A stretch of 64,000 nt of DNA from Saccharothrix ecbatanensis (GCF_014205015.1 NZ_JACHMO010000001.1:7626001-7690000), one strand, 5' to 3'; shown: positions 41,528 through 50,927, counted from the stretch's first letter. A program made the numbers and translations. Notes: generated by a model not told the origin, from the letters alone.

Positions 41528-42739
41528 GTGCCCGGACCCCCCTTCACAGTCGTCGACCTGTTCTCCGGCGCCGGTGGCATGAGCATGGGCTTCCAGGCGC
41601 ACCGGGACTTCACCATCGTGGGCGCGGCCGACGCGCAGATCGGCAAGCCGTCGTCCCGGCTGGGGTCGTTGCGCTGCAACGGGATCTACCGGGACAACAT
41701 CGGCGTCGACCCGTTGCAGGTGGACCTGGGCCGGCTGGACCCGGCCGTGCTGCGGCAGGTGTGGGGTCTCCAGCGGGGCGAGCTGGACGTGCTCGTGGCG
41801 TGCCCGCCGTGCTCGGGCTTCACCCGGATCGCCCCCGCCAACCACCTCCGTGACGACCCGCGCAACTCCTTGGTGGGGCGGGTGGCGGCGTACGTGGCCG
41901 AGTTCCGGCCGCGGGTGCTGGTGCTGGAGAACGCGCGCGAGCTGGTCAAGGGCAAGCAGCGGCACCACCTCGAGGGGTTGGCCGAGCAGCTGCTGGAGAT
42001 CGGGTACGAAGTGGACGCGAGCACGCACATGCTGTCGCGCTTCGGCCTGCCCCAGTTGCGTGAGCGGGCGATGGTGGTGGCGGTCGACGACGGCGTGCCG
42101 CTGCGCACGTTGGAGGACCTGTGGCAGGGCTGGGAGGTCCGGCCGGGCGCGGTGACGGTGCGGCGGGCGATCGGCAAGCTGCCGCGGGTGGCCGCGGGCG
42201 AGGCGCACGCGGACGACGAGATGCACGTGTCGCCGTCGTTCCGGCGTGATCGTTCGCTGGACCGGATGCGGGCCATCCCGGCCGACGGCGGGTCGTGGGG
42301 CGACCTGGTGGGGTCGGCGTCGGAGCTGCTGCTGAACCCGGCCCAGCGCAAGATCATCGAAGAGGGCAAGTGGGGGTCCCACCCGGACGTCTACGGCCGG
42401 ATGTGGTGGGACGAGCCGGCGCGCACGATCAAGCGGGAGTGCGGGCACGTCGGCAACGGGCGTTACGCGCACCCCGAGCAGCACCGGTTGTGCACGGTGC
42501 GGGAGATGGCGTTGCTCCAGGGGTTCCCGCGCCGGTTCCGGTTCGACGTGTCGGTGATCGGCAACGCCTACCGGCACCTGGGCGATGCGGTGCCGCCGTT
42601 GATCTCGTACCAACTCGCCTCGCTGGTGAAGTGGATGCTGACCGGTCAGCCGCCGACCGCGCGTGACCTGTGCCTGCCGGGGACGTCGTTGCGGGTGGGC
42701 GACATCAGGCCGGTCACGCCGTCCGCGCTGGTCGCCTAG
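41528..42739 (+). CDS. Solitary C5-cytosine DNA methyltransferase
   Basis: A 403-residue DNA (cytosine-5) methyltransferase. The motifs are in order: I, VVDLFSGAGGMSMGF; IV, VACPPCSGF with the catalytic cysteine; VI, LVLENARELV; VIII, LPQLRERAMVVAV; X, IGNAYRHLGDAVPP. The target-recognition region between VIII and X is about 150 residues. No restriction endonuclease or Vsr nuclease gene lies beside it, so it is probably an orphan regulator of the epigenome or an anti-restriction enzyme. The start is GTG 41528, divergent from the helical-repeat gene. Confidence 0.9.
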   Translation: MPGPPFTVVDLFSGAGGMSMGFQAHRDFTIVGAADAQIGKPSSRLGSLRCNGIYRDNIGVDPLQVDLGRLDPAVLRQVWGLQRGELDVLVACPPCSGFTRIAPANHLRDDPRNSLVGRVAAYVAEFRPRVLVLENARELVKGKQRHHLEGLAEQLLEIGYEVDASTHMLSRFGLPQLRERAMVVAVDDGVPLRTLEDLWQGWEVRPGAVTVRRAIGKLPRVAAGEAHADDEMHVSPSFRRDRSLDRMRAIPADGGSWGDLVGSASELLLNPAQRKIIEEGKWGSHPDVYGRMWWDEPARTIKRECGHVGNGRYAHPEQHRLCTVREMALLQGFPRRFRFDVSVIGNAYRHLGDAVPPLISYQLASLVKWMLTGQPPTARDLCLPGTSLRVGDIRPVTPSALVA

Positions 42740-43132
42740 ATCACCGTTTGGCAACGGTGTGGCGTCGAAAAGGGACTTGAGCTTATTACGTGTCTTTTGT
42801 GGACGTAGCCGCTGAAGTGCGGAAATCGAGTTGTCCACAGGTATGTGAAGTTCCGTTTCGTCCTAAGTCGAAACGGGTGCGGGCGGCGCTTCGCGGTCGG
42901 AATGGTCCGCTTTTCGACGTCCACAGTGGACGGTCGAGGGTAATCGCCGCTGCTCGCAGGTGGTGATACGGAAAGTACGACCCACTCACGATCCGGGGTC
43001 GCCCGATCGGATAGTGTTCCGCCGATTCTGTCGAATCGATGTCGGAACCCCACGCGGAGGCGTTCCATCGTCCGGCAGTCCGCCGCCTTGAACTACACCA
43101 AACGGGCTACCTCGCGAGCCTCAAGGAGACAC
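42740..43132. other. Long upstream region of the thioester adhesin gene
   Basis: No gene is seen. The region is AT-richer than its surroundings. It contains one DnaA-box-like TTGTCCACA at about 42831 and, near 43010, a GATAGT hexamer that may be a -10 box. It probably carries the regulated promoter of the adhesin. Confidence 0.45.
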
Positions 43133-44356
43133 ATGGCAACCCGGTTGACTCCGAAGCGCATCGGGGCTGCGATTCTCGGCGCCTCGATCATCCTGCTGAC
43201 TTCGGCGCTGCCCGCCGCCGCCGACGCCGTCGTGGTGAAGCCGCACCCCGGTGCGGACGTCAAGGGCATGGGGATCTTCCTCGAAGGCAAAGACAAAGAG
43301 ATTCACACCGAGTTGATCGGTCTGAAGATCATCGAGAACGGCAAGGACCAGACCGCCACGGCGTACTGCGTCGAACTGCCGACGGCGCTCGAGGACAACA
43401 CGCCGCTCGAAGAGGTGCCGTGGGACGAGCACCCGAACGCGGACACCGACTTCAAGGCGAACGCCAAGTTCGTCAACTGGATCCTGCACCACAGCTACCC
43501 CACCCTCGATGTCGAGGCCGCTCAGGACGCCTTCGAGCTGCCGACCATCAAGGAGAGCTCGCTGATCGCCGGCACCCAGGCCGCGATCTGGCACTACAGC
43601 GACGGCGCGAACCTCAACAAGGACAACCCCACCGTCGAGGGTGACGACGTGGACGCCGACGTGCTCGCCGTCTACAAGCACCTGACCGGTGAGAAGAACG
43701 TCGGCCTCGAGCAGGAGCCCGCGCCGACCCTGGACATCAAGCAGGAGCTGCTGGAAGGCACGGCCGGCGGCGCGCTGATCGGCCCGTTCGAGGTCGTCAC
43801 GACCTCCGACAAGGGTCTGATCCTCACCGCCGAGGTGCCCGAGGGCGTCGCCTTCACCGACAAGGACGGCAACCCGCTCCAGGTCGCCGAGGCCGGTCAG
43901 CTGAGCGCGCAGGCCGCGACCCACGTCAGCGAGGTGTTCGTCAAGGTCGACGCGGGCACCGAGCCGGGCGAGGTCGAGTTCACCGTCTCGGCCACCGCCA
44001 AGCTGCACCACGGCCGGTTGTTCGTGGCGCAGGACAAGAACAAGGTGACGCAGTCGCTGGTGATCGCGAAGCCGGCCGACGTCGACGTCAAGGACAAGGC
44101 GAAGGTCAAGTGGGTCGAGGGTGTCGTCACGACCACCACGACCACGGTGCCGACGACCACCACGACCGAGACCACGACGACCACGACCGAGGCGCCGACG
44201 ACGACCACCACCACTGAGGCTCCGGCCGCCGGTGGCGGTGACGACGACCTGGCCAACACCGGTGCGTCGATCTTCGTGCCGCTGCTGATCGGTCTCGGCC
44301 TGCTGGGCGCGGGCGCCGGGGCGCTGCTGATCCTGCGTCGCAAGCGCGCTGCCTGA
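43133..44356 (+). CDS. Sortase-anchored thioester-domain adhesin
   Basis: A 407-residue cell-wall protein. A signal peptide ends near residue 30 (LPAAADA). The thioester domain has C79 in TAYCVELPT and Q149 in GTQAAIWHYSDG, the pair that forms an internal Cys-Gln thioester able to bind host or surface amines covalently. A second beta domain (about 205-330) follows, then a Thr/Glu stalk. The sorting signal is LANTG at 373-377, then a transmembrane helix and RRKRAA; LAxTG suits an actinobacterial class E sortase. AAGGAGA precedes the ATG. A strong terminator follows. Confidence 0.9.
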   Translation: MATRLTPKRIGAAILGASIILLTSALPAAADAVVVKPHPGADVKGMGIFLEGKDKEIHTELIGLKIIENGKDQTATAYCVELPTALEDNTPLEEVPWDEHPNADTDFKANAKFVNWILHHSYPTLDVEAAQDAFELPTIKESSLIAGTQAAIWHYSDGANLNKDNPTVEGDDVDADVLAVYKHLTGEKNVGLEQEPAPTLDIKQELLEGTAGGALIGPFEVVTTSDKGLILTAEVPEGVAFTDKDGNPLQVAEAGQLSAQAATHVSEVFVKVDAGTEPGEVEFTVSATAKLHHGRLFVAQDKNKVTQSLVIAKPADVDVKDKAKVKWVEGVVTTTTTTVPTTTTTETTTTTTEAPTTTTTTEAPAAGGGDDDLANTGASIFVPLLIGLGLLGAGAGALLILRRKRAA

Positions 44357-44370
44357 TAGAACTGCTGGAC

Positions 44371-44409
44371 GGTGAACGGCCTCTCGGGACTCCCGGGGGG
44401 CCGTTCACC
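44371..44409 (+). terminator. Terminator after the adhesin gene
   Basis: Arms GGTGAACGGCC (44371-44381) and GGCCGTTCACC (44399-44409) are perfect, with a G/C-rich 17-base loop. Confidence 0.82.
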
Positions 44410-44519
44410 CTTGTGGGGGGTGTCGTTGTGGTCCGATCGCGAACGCCGCAGGTACGGTTTGCCGCTGGGGACGCGAGGTCGATTCGGGTAGCCTGCGTCA
44501 GGAGTGCGAAGGAGCACCA

Positions 44520-44693
44520 GTGAACTTCGACGAGATCAAGAACAAGGCGTCCGAGTTGCTCGAGCAGAACCACGAGAAGGTCGACGCGGGCGTCGACCAG
44601 GCCGCCGAGTTCATCGCGGGCAAGTTCGGCCACGAGGACCAGGTCAAATCGGTGGCCGAGAAGGCCAAGGACATCCTTCCGGGTGGAGAGTGA
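44520..44693 (+). CDS. MT0933/Rv0909-like antitoxin family protein
   Basis: A 57-residue protein beginning VNFDEIKNKASELLEQNHEK and continuing through AAEFIAGKFGHEDQV to DILPGGE. This is the short two-helix pattern of the MT0933 (Rv0909) group annotated as putative antitoxins. The GTG at 44520 follows GAAGGAG. Its TGA overlaps the next gene by four bases. No toxin gene is adjacent; the coupled neighbour is a glycolipid-binding-family protein, so the antitoxin label may not describe its true role. Confidence 0.75.
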   Translation: MNFDEIKNKASELLEQNHEKVDAGVDQAAEFIAGKFGHEDQVKSVAEKAKDILPGGE

Positions 44694-45313
44694 ACTCGTT
44701 CAACACGGCTGAGCGGGTCAACCCCTCCGGGGAGACCCGTTCGCCCGCCGCGCAGATGGTGACCTGGCAGGGTTACGACGTCCCCAGGCTGGAGCAGGTG
44801 CGCTTCCTGCTCTCGGAGCGCAAGCTCCGCGCCTCGGGCCGTTTGGTGACCGCCGGTCCGGCCGAGCAGTTCAGCGGGTCGTTCGAGGTGTCGGTGGGTG
44901 AGACCGGTGCGGTCACCCGCCTGCTGCTGCGGACGTCCACGGTGTCGGAGGAGCGGCAGATCTCGGTCAGCCGTTCGTCGGAGGGCATCTGGCTGGTCGA
45001 CGCCGGTCAGGGCGCCGAGCGCGCGGACTTCGACGGCGCGGTGGACGTGGACGTGCAGTTCGCCGTCCTGTTCAACGCCATCCCGATCCGCCGGCTCAAC
45101 CTCCAGCAGGAGGAAGGCGACCACGAGATCCCGGTCGTCTACGTGACCCTGCCCGACCTGTCGGTGCAACTGGTCCGCCAGCGCTACCGCACGGTGTCCC
45201 TCGGCGAGGACCGCGCGGTGGTCTCCTTCACCCACGGCGAGTTCGAACAGGACATCACCGTCGACCGCACGGGCCTGGTCGTCGACTACCCCCGCATCGC
45301 CTACCGCATCTGA
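44690..45313 (+). CDS. Putative glycolipid-binding family protein
   Basis: A 207-residue beta-rich protein of the putative glycolipid-binding family: VTWQGYDVPRLEQVRFLL near the start, SRSSEGIWLVD in the middle and VDVDVQFAVLFNAIPIRRLNL, followed by the closing DRTGLVVDYPRIAYR. Family function is poorly known. The GTG at 44690 overlaps the antitoxin-like gene stop (GTGA); an internal ATG at 44757 is a possible alternative start. It would be a cytosolic protein, as there is no signal peptide. Confidence 0.78.
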   Translation: MNSFNTAERVNPSGETRSPAAQMVTWQGYDVPRLEQVRFLLSERKLRASGRLVTAGPAEQFSGSFEVSVGETGAVTRLLLRTSTVSEERQISVSRSSEGIWLVDAGQGAERADFDGAVDVDVQFAVLFNAIPIRRLNLQQEEGDHEIPVVYVTLPDLSVQLVRQRYRTVSLGEDRAVVSFTHGEFEQDITVDRTGLVVDYPRIAYRI

Positions 45314-45393
45314 TCCCCGGCGCCTGGGACATCTGATCATCACATCGGGCGAGCAATCGCTTGCGCGTCGCGAGAGCGCGCAACGATCGTTGG

Positions 45394-46023
45394 GTGAGCG
45401 CACACGTCTTCGTCGATGAGTCACATCGATCCAGCTACTTGGTGGTGGCTGCGTACATCCCGATCCGGCAGCTTGTGCCGATCCGTGCGGTCATGCGCGG
45501 CTTGTGCCTGTCAGGCGAGCGGCGGGTGCATTTCCAGGCCGAGAGCGACAATCGACGGCGGAAGATAGTGGCTCGGCTGGTGGAACACCCGCTTCGAGTT
45601 CGTGTCTACACCGGACGCGGCCCGAAGGATGCGACGCGCGCCGTGTTGCTCCGTGAACTCGTCGCGGAAGTGCTGGACGCGGGCGCCCAGAGGCTTGTGA
45701 TCGAGTCACGCGGCCTCGCCCGCGATCGCGACGACCGCCGCGAGATCGTCGGAACGCTCCAGCGACTTCGCGCGCCCATCGATGCACTCGCATACGAGCA
45801 CTTCCAACCCCACGAGGACCCGGCGCTGTGGATTCCCGACGCCGTGGCGTGGTGCTTCGGTGCGGGAGGAGACTGGCGTCGTCGGGTCGAACCGCTGGTC
45901 GAGAAGGTGATCGACTGCGGTGATCTCCACCGCACAAGCACCCGGACAGCGCGAAACCCGGGCGCCCGTCGTCCGGCGGGATCCTGCCCGGGTTCACTTC
46001 CTCGACCTAGCGGCCTCGGCTGA
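45394..46023 (+). CDS. DUF3800-like hypothetical protein
   Basis: A 209-residue actinobacterial protein. It starts VSAHVFVDESHRSSYLVVAAY, where the early DES, the HFQAESDNRRRKI segment and the later IPDAVAWCFGAGGDWRRRVEPL recall DUF3800 proteins, a group with an RNase H-like fold of unproved function. The C-terminal 35 residues are basic and Pro-rich. The GTG at 45394 was chosen because similarity begins there; the frame is open to 45361. It stands alone. Confidence 0.62.
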   Translation: MSAHVFVDESHRSSYLVVAAYIPIRQLVPIRAVMRGLCLSGERRVHFQAESDNRRRKIVARLVEHPLRVRVYTGRGPKDATRAVLLRELVAEVLDAGAQRLVIESRGLARDRDDRREIVGTLQRLRAPIDALAYEHFQPHEDPALWIPDAVAWCFGAGGDWRRRVEPLVEKVIDCGDLHRTSTRTARNPGARRPAGSCPGSLPRPSGLG

Positions 46024-46093
46024 GTGCGAGCCTAGCAAGTCATGCCCGGCCGCGCTGTCGCTCGATCAGGCGATCCCGGCGATCCCGGCGACC

Positions 46094-47278
46094 TCAGACC
46101 CGAACGGCGATCGCCATCCCCTGACCGACCCCCACGCACGCCGCCGCCACGCCGAGACCGCCCCCACGGGCCCGCAAGTGCCGGCACAGGTCGATCACCA
46201 CCCGGGGCAGGGAAGCGCCCAGCGGGTGGCCGTACGCGATCGCCCCACCGTGCACGTTGACCTTCTCCCGGTCCACCTCGGGCAGGTGGTGCAGCACGGA
46301 CAGCGCCATCGCGGCGAACGCCTCGTTGATCTCCCACAGCGACACGTCCGCCGCGTCGATCTTCAACCTCGCCAGCAGCTTCCGGATCGCGGACACCGGG
46401 GCCAGCGTGAACCGCTGCGGCTCCTCGGCCGTCACGGCCGATCCGAGGAATTCACCCAACGGTGTGATGCCCAACGAGGACGCCATCTCCTCCGTCCCCA
46501 TCAGCACCGCCGCCGCGCCGTCGTTCAACGGCGACGAGTTGCCCGCCGTCACCGGCCCGCTCTCCGAGAACGCCGACTTCAGCTTCCCCAACCGCTCCAC
46601 CGACGTCTCCGGCCGCACGGACTCGTCCCGCCGCACCGGCGAGTCGTTCGACAGCTGCACCGGGAACGCGAACCCGTCGTGCACCCCCGCGTCCCACGCC
46701 GCCGACGCCCGCCGGTGCGACCGCAGTGCGAACACGTCCATCTGCTCCCGCGTGATCCCCAACGCCACCGCGACGTCCTCCGCCGCACGCCCCAGCGGCA
46801 CCGTCCACTCGGCCTTCATCCGCGGGTTCACCAACCGCCAGCCCAGCGCCGTCGACACCGACTCCAACCGGTCGGCGAACGGCTTGTCCGGCCGCGGCAC
46901 GACGAAGGGCGCGCGGGTCATCCCCTCGACACCACCGGCGACCAGCAGCGAAGCGTCCCCCAACGCCAACGCCCGCGCGGCCTGCACGATCGCCTCGCCA
47001 CCCGAAGCGCACAGCCGGTTGATCGCCACCCCCGGCACCGACGTCGGCAGCCCGGCCAGCAGCGCCGCCATCCGCCCGATGTTCCGGTTCTCCTCGCCGG
47101 CCCCGTTCGTGTTCCCCAGCAGCACGTCGTCGATCAGCGCCGGGTCGATCGACGGGTGCCGCCGCAGCAGCTCCACGATCGGCAACGCGGCCAGGTCGTC
47201 CACCCGCACGCCGGACAACCCGCCGCGGTAACGGCCGAACGGGGTGCGGGCGGCGTCGAGGATGAGGGGGCGCGACAT
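46094..47278 (-). CDS. Acetyl-CoA acetyltransferase (thiolase)
   Basis: A 394-residue thiolase. The nucleophilic cysteine is in INRLCASGGEA near residue 90, the active-site histidine in GGAIAYGHPLGAS near residue 355, the second cysteine in AACVGVGQGMAI at the end, and NEAFA near residue 320. It begins MSRPLILDAARTPFGRYRG. The role is either fatty-acid/aromatic beta-oxidation or acetoacetyl-CoA formation; the AacS gene in this window handles the same metabolite. Its start lies 13 bases beyond the stop of the Fn3 gene upstream on the same strand, so it may be cotranscribed with it. Confidence 0.9.
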   Translation of the reverse strand: MSRPLILDAARTPFGRYRGGLSGVRVDDLAALPIVELLRRHPSIDPALIDDVLLGNTNGAGEENRNIGRMAALLAGLPTSVPGVAINRLCASGGEAIVQAARALALGDASLLVAGGVEGMTRAPFVVPRPDKPFADRLESVSTALGWRLVNPRMKAEWTVPLGRAAEDVAVALGITREQMDVFALRSHRRASAAWDAGVHDGFAFPVQLSNDSPVRRDESVRPETSVERLGKLKSAFSESGPVTAGNSSPLNDGAAAVLMGTEEMASSLGITPLGEFLGSAVTAEEPQRFTLAPVSAIRKLLARLKIDAADVSLWEINEAFAAMALSVLHHLPEVDREKVNVHGGAIAYGHPLGASLPRVVIDLCRHLRARGGGLGVAAACVGVGQGMAIAVRV

Positions 47279-47291
47279 GCGTCCCATCTTG

Positions 47292-49094
47292 TCACCGGCC
47301 GACGAAGAACGGGATGTAAGCCGAGGTGGAACGGGTCTCACCGGACGTGCCGAACATCCGCACCTCGATCATGTGCGGCCCGAGCGACAGGTCCGAAGTG
47401 GTCAGCGCGAACCGGTACCGCCCCGCGATCCCCGGCCCACCGGACGCGGTCGGCACCATGGCCAGCCGCTCGTCGTCCACCCGCACGCTGAACCCGGCCA
47501 GCCCCGCCAACGCCTCACCCGGACGCCCCTCCAGCACGAGGTCGAACACCATCCGCCCGCGCTGCACCGCCGCACCCTCCGGCACCGTCCGCCCGCTCGC
47601 GTCGAGCACCGTGCCGCTCGCCCGCGCCAGCTCACGTTCCCGCCCGTTCAGCGGTTCCTTCTCCACCTTCGGCCGTTCACCGGAGAACGAGCCGGTCAAC
47701 TCCAGGTCCACGTGCGTCGCCTGCACCCGCAGCCCGGTCACCAGCGTCACGGGCAGCTTCCCCGACGACGTGACCCGCAACGCCTCCACGGGCAGGTCCG
47801 CCACCATCGGGTACGCCGCCACCGGCCGCCACGGCGCACCAGGCAGCGCGGTCCGCAGCGGCACCGTCACCCCGGCCACCGACACGGCGAACGACGGCGC
47901 CTCCGGTGACGCGTCGGTGTGCAGCAGCGCCATCCGCAACTGCCCGCCCGTCACCCCCGGCAACGCCTTCAGCGGCTCGGTCGCCGGGGGTTCGACCGCC
48001 ACCCCGACCTCGACCTCCGGCGCGGGCACCCACGCCGGAGCGGAAGCCGGAGCCGCGTCGAACGCGATCAGGCTGATCGCCGCACGCTGCCCGGTCGGCC
48101 CGGCGACGGACACCAGCGCCGTCGCCTCACGCCACGCCGGCACGGCCGTGCTGGTCGCCACCACGTCACCGTCGAACACGACTTGGGTGCCGTCACGCCG
48201 GAACACCAGTTCCCACCGGTGGCTGATCCCCGGCTCCATCGCGGGCAGCGCGCGCAGCACCGAGGTCGGCGTCCCGGCGGGCACGACCACCTGCGCGGAC
48301 GTCGTCCCGGCACTCGTCGCCACCCGCAGCCGCACCGCGTCCGGCGGCAGCGCGTCACCGCTGACCAGCGACACCGGTCCGGGCACGAGGTCCAATATCA
48401 GCTCGCCGTCGCCGCCCGGCGCGTCGGTCTCCACCACGAACCGGCCCAGGTCGTCCGCGTCACGCAGCACGAACGGCGTCCGCGACCGCAACGTCGCCGG
48501 AGCCGCCGCGCAGTTGCTGCTCAGCACCAACCGCCGCCCGTCGTCCTCCTGCCCGGGAGTCGCCCGCGCGCAGTTCCCCCGCGACGCCAACCGCCACCGG
48601 GTCGGATCGGGCGCGTCGGGCTGGTCGAAGAGGTCCTCCAGCGCGTACTCGCCGGAACGCACCGCTTGCGTCGTGCCGGAGCCCGTCGCGGGTGCGGACC
48701 GCTGCCCGAACGCGTCCACGGCGGACACCTCGACCTTGTACCCCCGCTCTTCCTCCAAGCCGTCGATCTGGACCACCGGGCCCGTGATCAGCTTGCTCCG
48801 GTCGAGCTGGTCGGTGCCCCACTTGACCTCGTAACCGGGCGCGTCACCGGTCCACCGCAGCTGCAACCGCCGAGGTCCGGACGCCACGGTCAGCCCGCTC
48901 GGCTGCTCGGGCGGCGGGCCGGCCGTGGGCACCAGCACGCCTTCGGCCGCGTACGGCTCCAGGGACGTCGGCGGCGGCGCGGACAGGCTCGTCGCGGCGA
49001 CCGGCTCACCGACACCGGTGGTCCGCAACACCGCGATCACCCCGGCGAACAGCACCAACCCCGCGGCGATGAGGGCGATCCGGCGACGGTCCAT
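47292..49094 (-). CDS. Membrane-anchored fibronectin type III protein
   Basis: A 600-residue extracytoplasmic protein with one N-terminal membrane helix (IALIAAGLVLFAGVIAVL). An Fn3 domain lies at about 60-145 (PSGLTVASGPRRLQLRWTG, VEVSAVDAFGQRS). Two or more beta-sandwich regions follow with no family I can name. The next gene on this strand encodes a paralogue with the same layout. Both probably sit on the outer face of the membrane; a binding or structural role is a guess. Confidence 0.72.
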   Translation of the reverse strand: MDRRRIALIAAGLVLFAGVIAVLRTTGVGEPVAATSLSAPPPTSLEPYAAEGVLVPTAGPPPEQPSGLTVASGPRRLQLRWTGDAPGYEVKWGTDQLDRSKLITGPVVQIDGLEEERGYKVEVSAVDAFGQRSAPATGSGTTQAVRSGEYALEDLFDQPDAPDPTRWRLASRGNCARATPGQEDDGRRLVLSSNCAAAPATLRSRTPFVLRDADDLGRFVVETDAPGGDGELILDLVPGPVSLVSGDALPPDAVRLRVATSAGTTSAQVVVPAGTPTSVLRALPAMEPGISHRWELVFRRDGTQVVFDGDVVATSTAVPAWREATALVSVAGPTGQRAAISLIAFDAAPASAPAWVPAPEVEVGVAVEPPATEPLKALPGVTGGQLRMALLHTDASPEAPSFAVSVAGVTVPLRTALPGAPWRPVAAYPMVADLPVEALRVTSSGKLPVTLVTGLRVQATHVDLELTGSFSGERPKVEKEPLNGRERELARASGTVLDASGRTVPEGAAVQRGRMVFDLVLEGRPGEALAGLAGFSVRVDDERLAMVPTASGGPGIAGRYRFALTTSDLSLGPHMIEVRMFGTSGETRSTSAYIPFFVGR

Positions 49095-49160
49095 GGCGTC
49101 AAGCTAGGTGGCGTGGTGATCGGCGTCACCATCTCGTTGCGGACCCGAGACCAACAAGCA

Positions 49161-50927
49161 CTACAAAGGCCGGATCTCGAAGCTCTGTTCCTGCGACCGC
49201 ACGCCCCACCGCTGCTCCACCGGGAGCACTCGCACCACCAGCTCGTGGCGGCCGGTGGACACGTCGGTCAGGTCCAGCAGGAACTCGTGCCGACCGCCGG
49301 CCGACCCGTTCGTGGGCAACATGACGACCTTCTCGCCGTCGAGGTCCATCTCCAGGCCCTTGATCGCGGCGATCTCCTGCGCCTCCGGGTCGGGCAGCTC
49401 GACCGTCACGCGGACCTTGCCCCCGCGTGGGAACGTGACGCCGCCCGCGGACTCGTGCAGGACGGACACGGTCGGCGAGGGGACCCTCGGGTCGGGACGT
49501 GCGCGGTCGGTGAGGCGGGGCAGCGGGCGGCGGGCGTCCTGCCCGTCGGCGACGACGAGGTGCGATTCGTACACCGTGACGGTGCCGTCGGACCGCAGCC
49601 GCACCTTGGGGTTCGGGTCCGGTGACGGCAGCGGGAAATCGGCGTAGACGACGGAGGCGCGGGTCGGGTGAAGCCCCCGGTCCGGCGGCATGAACACGGC
49701 CGGCGCGGACCGCGTGCCCAGCTCGACGGTGATCGGCGCGGCCCGTTCGGCGACCACGGACGCGACCACGCGCACCGACGACGCGCCCTCCAGCCGCGAG
49801 TTCGGCACGTTGCCGAGGGACGCCGCGCCGTCCTCCTGGATGCCGGGACCGAGCGGCACCACGGAGGACGGGACCGGGCCGCTCGGCGCGCCGCCGACCC
49901 CGAACATGTCCAGCCGGGTGTTCTGCGCCAGCCGGAACGCCAGACGCGGCCACGCCTCCGTCCACGGCACCACCACCGGCGCCCGCGCCACCTCGAAGCC
50001 GTCGCGGAACGCCGCCACCGCGTCGGGCAGGACGCGCAGTTCCCAGCGGTGCCGGACGCCAGGCGTCGGCGGCGGGAACGTGCCGGACAACGATGGCGGG
50101 TTGTCGGTGGACGGGACGTCGCTGACGAGGTCGAAGCGCGCGCCGAACGGCGAGACGCGCAGGACGACCGCGCCCGGCGGGAACGGTTCGGCCAGGGGGC
50201 CGAGGTCGTCGAACGGCTCGGGCAGCAGGGCGATCATCAGCTCGCTCTCACCGGGCCGGACGGCCGCCGGGCCATCGGTGCCGAGCACGACCCGGCCAAT
50301 CGCGCCGTCCGGCTGGGGCATGCCGAACCGCAGCGGCACGTTCGACTGGAGGTCGACGCGGTCGCAGCTGATCTCCAGCCGCTTGCCGTTGAGCGGGCGC
50401 AGCCCGAGGCAGTCGGTGTTGCCGCCGTCCAGGACACGCCACCGGCGCGGGTTCAACGCCTCCGGGCCGTCGAACACGTCGACCGGCATCACCAGCCCGT
50501 CCATCCACGTGTCGTCGTAGGCGAGGCGGGGCACGGCGTTCGCGGTGGCCGGTTCGGACCGGTTGCCCAGCCCGTCCAGCGCGCGGACCTCGACCTTGAC
50601 GTCGGCGTTCGCGTCGAGGTCGGTCAGCTCGGTCTCGGTGCCCTGGACCAGGCGGGTCTTGCCGCCCCAGCGCACCTCGAAGCCGCCGTAGCCGAGGCCT
50701 TCGGTGGCGGTCCAGCGCACCCGCAGGCTGGTCCGGTCCAGCGCGGTGAGGGTCAGGTCGGAGGGGCGGGCGACCCGCTGCGTGTCCGGGACGTACTCGA
50801 TGCCTTCGGCCAGGAACCGCTCGAACGCCTTGGGCGCCGGGGGAGCGGATTCGTTGCGCAGCACCACGACCGCGCCGCCGAGGAGGGCTAAGCCGCCGAC
50901 CAGCGCGATGAGTTTCCTCCGCTCCAC
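49161..50927 (-). CDS. Membrane-anchored fibronectin type III protein, paralogue
   Basis: A 588-residue protein that parallels the one at 47292-49094: membrane helix LIALVGGLALLGGAVVVL, an Fn3 region (RPSDLTLTALDRTSLRVRWT, VEVRALDGLGNRSEPA), then a region starting DVFDGPEALNPRRWRVLDGG that aligns with DLFDQPDAPDPTRWRLASRG in the first. The tandem arrangement and shared order point to an old duplication. It lies 66 bases upstream of its paralogue on the same strand and just after tyrA. Confidence 0.72.
   Translation of the reverse strand: MERRKLIALVGGLALLGGAVVVLRNESAPPAPKAFERFLAEGIEYVPDTQRVARPSDLTLTALDRTSLRVRWTATEGLGYGGFEVRWGGKTRLVQGTETELTDLDANADVKVEVRALDGLGNRSEPATANAVPRLAYDDTWMDGLVMPVDVFDGPEALNPRRWRVLDGGNTDCLGLRPLNGKRLEISCDRVDLQSNVPLRFGMPQPDGAIGRVVLGTDGPAAVRPGESELMIALLPEPFDDLGPLAEPFPPGAVVLRVSPFGARFDLVSDVPSTDNPPSLSGTFPPPTPGVRHRWELRVLPDAVAAFRDGFEVARAPVVVPWTEAWPRLAFRLAQNTRLDMFGVGGAPSGPVPSSVVPLGPGIQEDGAASLGNVPNSRLEGASSVRVVASVVAERAAPITVELGTRSAPAVFMPPDRGLHPTRASVVYADFPLPSPDPNPKVRLRSDGTVTVYESHLVVADGQDARRPLPRLTDRARPDPRVPSPTVSVLHESAGGVTFPRGGKVRVTVELPDPEAQEIAAIKGLEMDLDGEKVVMLPTNGSAGGRHEFLLDLTDVSTGRHELVVRVLPVEQRWGVRSQEQSFEIRPL

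Noticed and set aside
42831..42839. Chromosomal origin signal (TTGTCCACA DnaA-box-like word); similar words near 51925-51955
   Set aside because: The words are isolated and there is no dnaA/dnaN or cluster of boxes; chance occurrence is likely.
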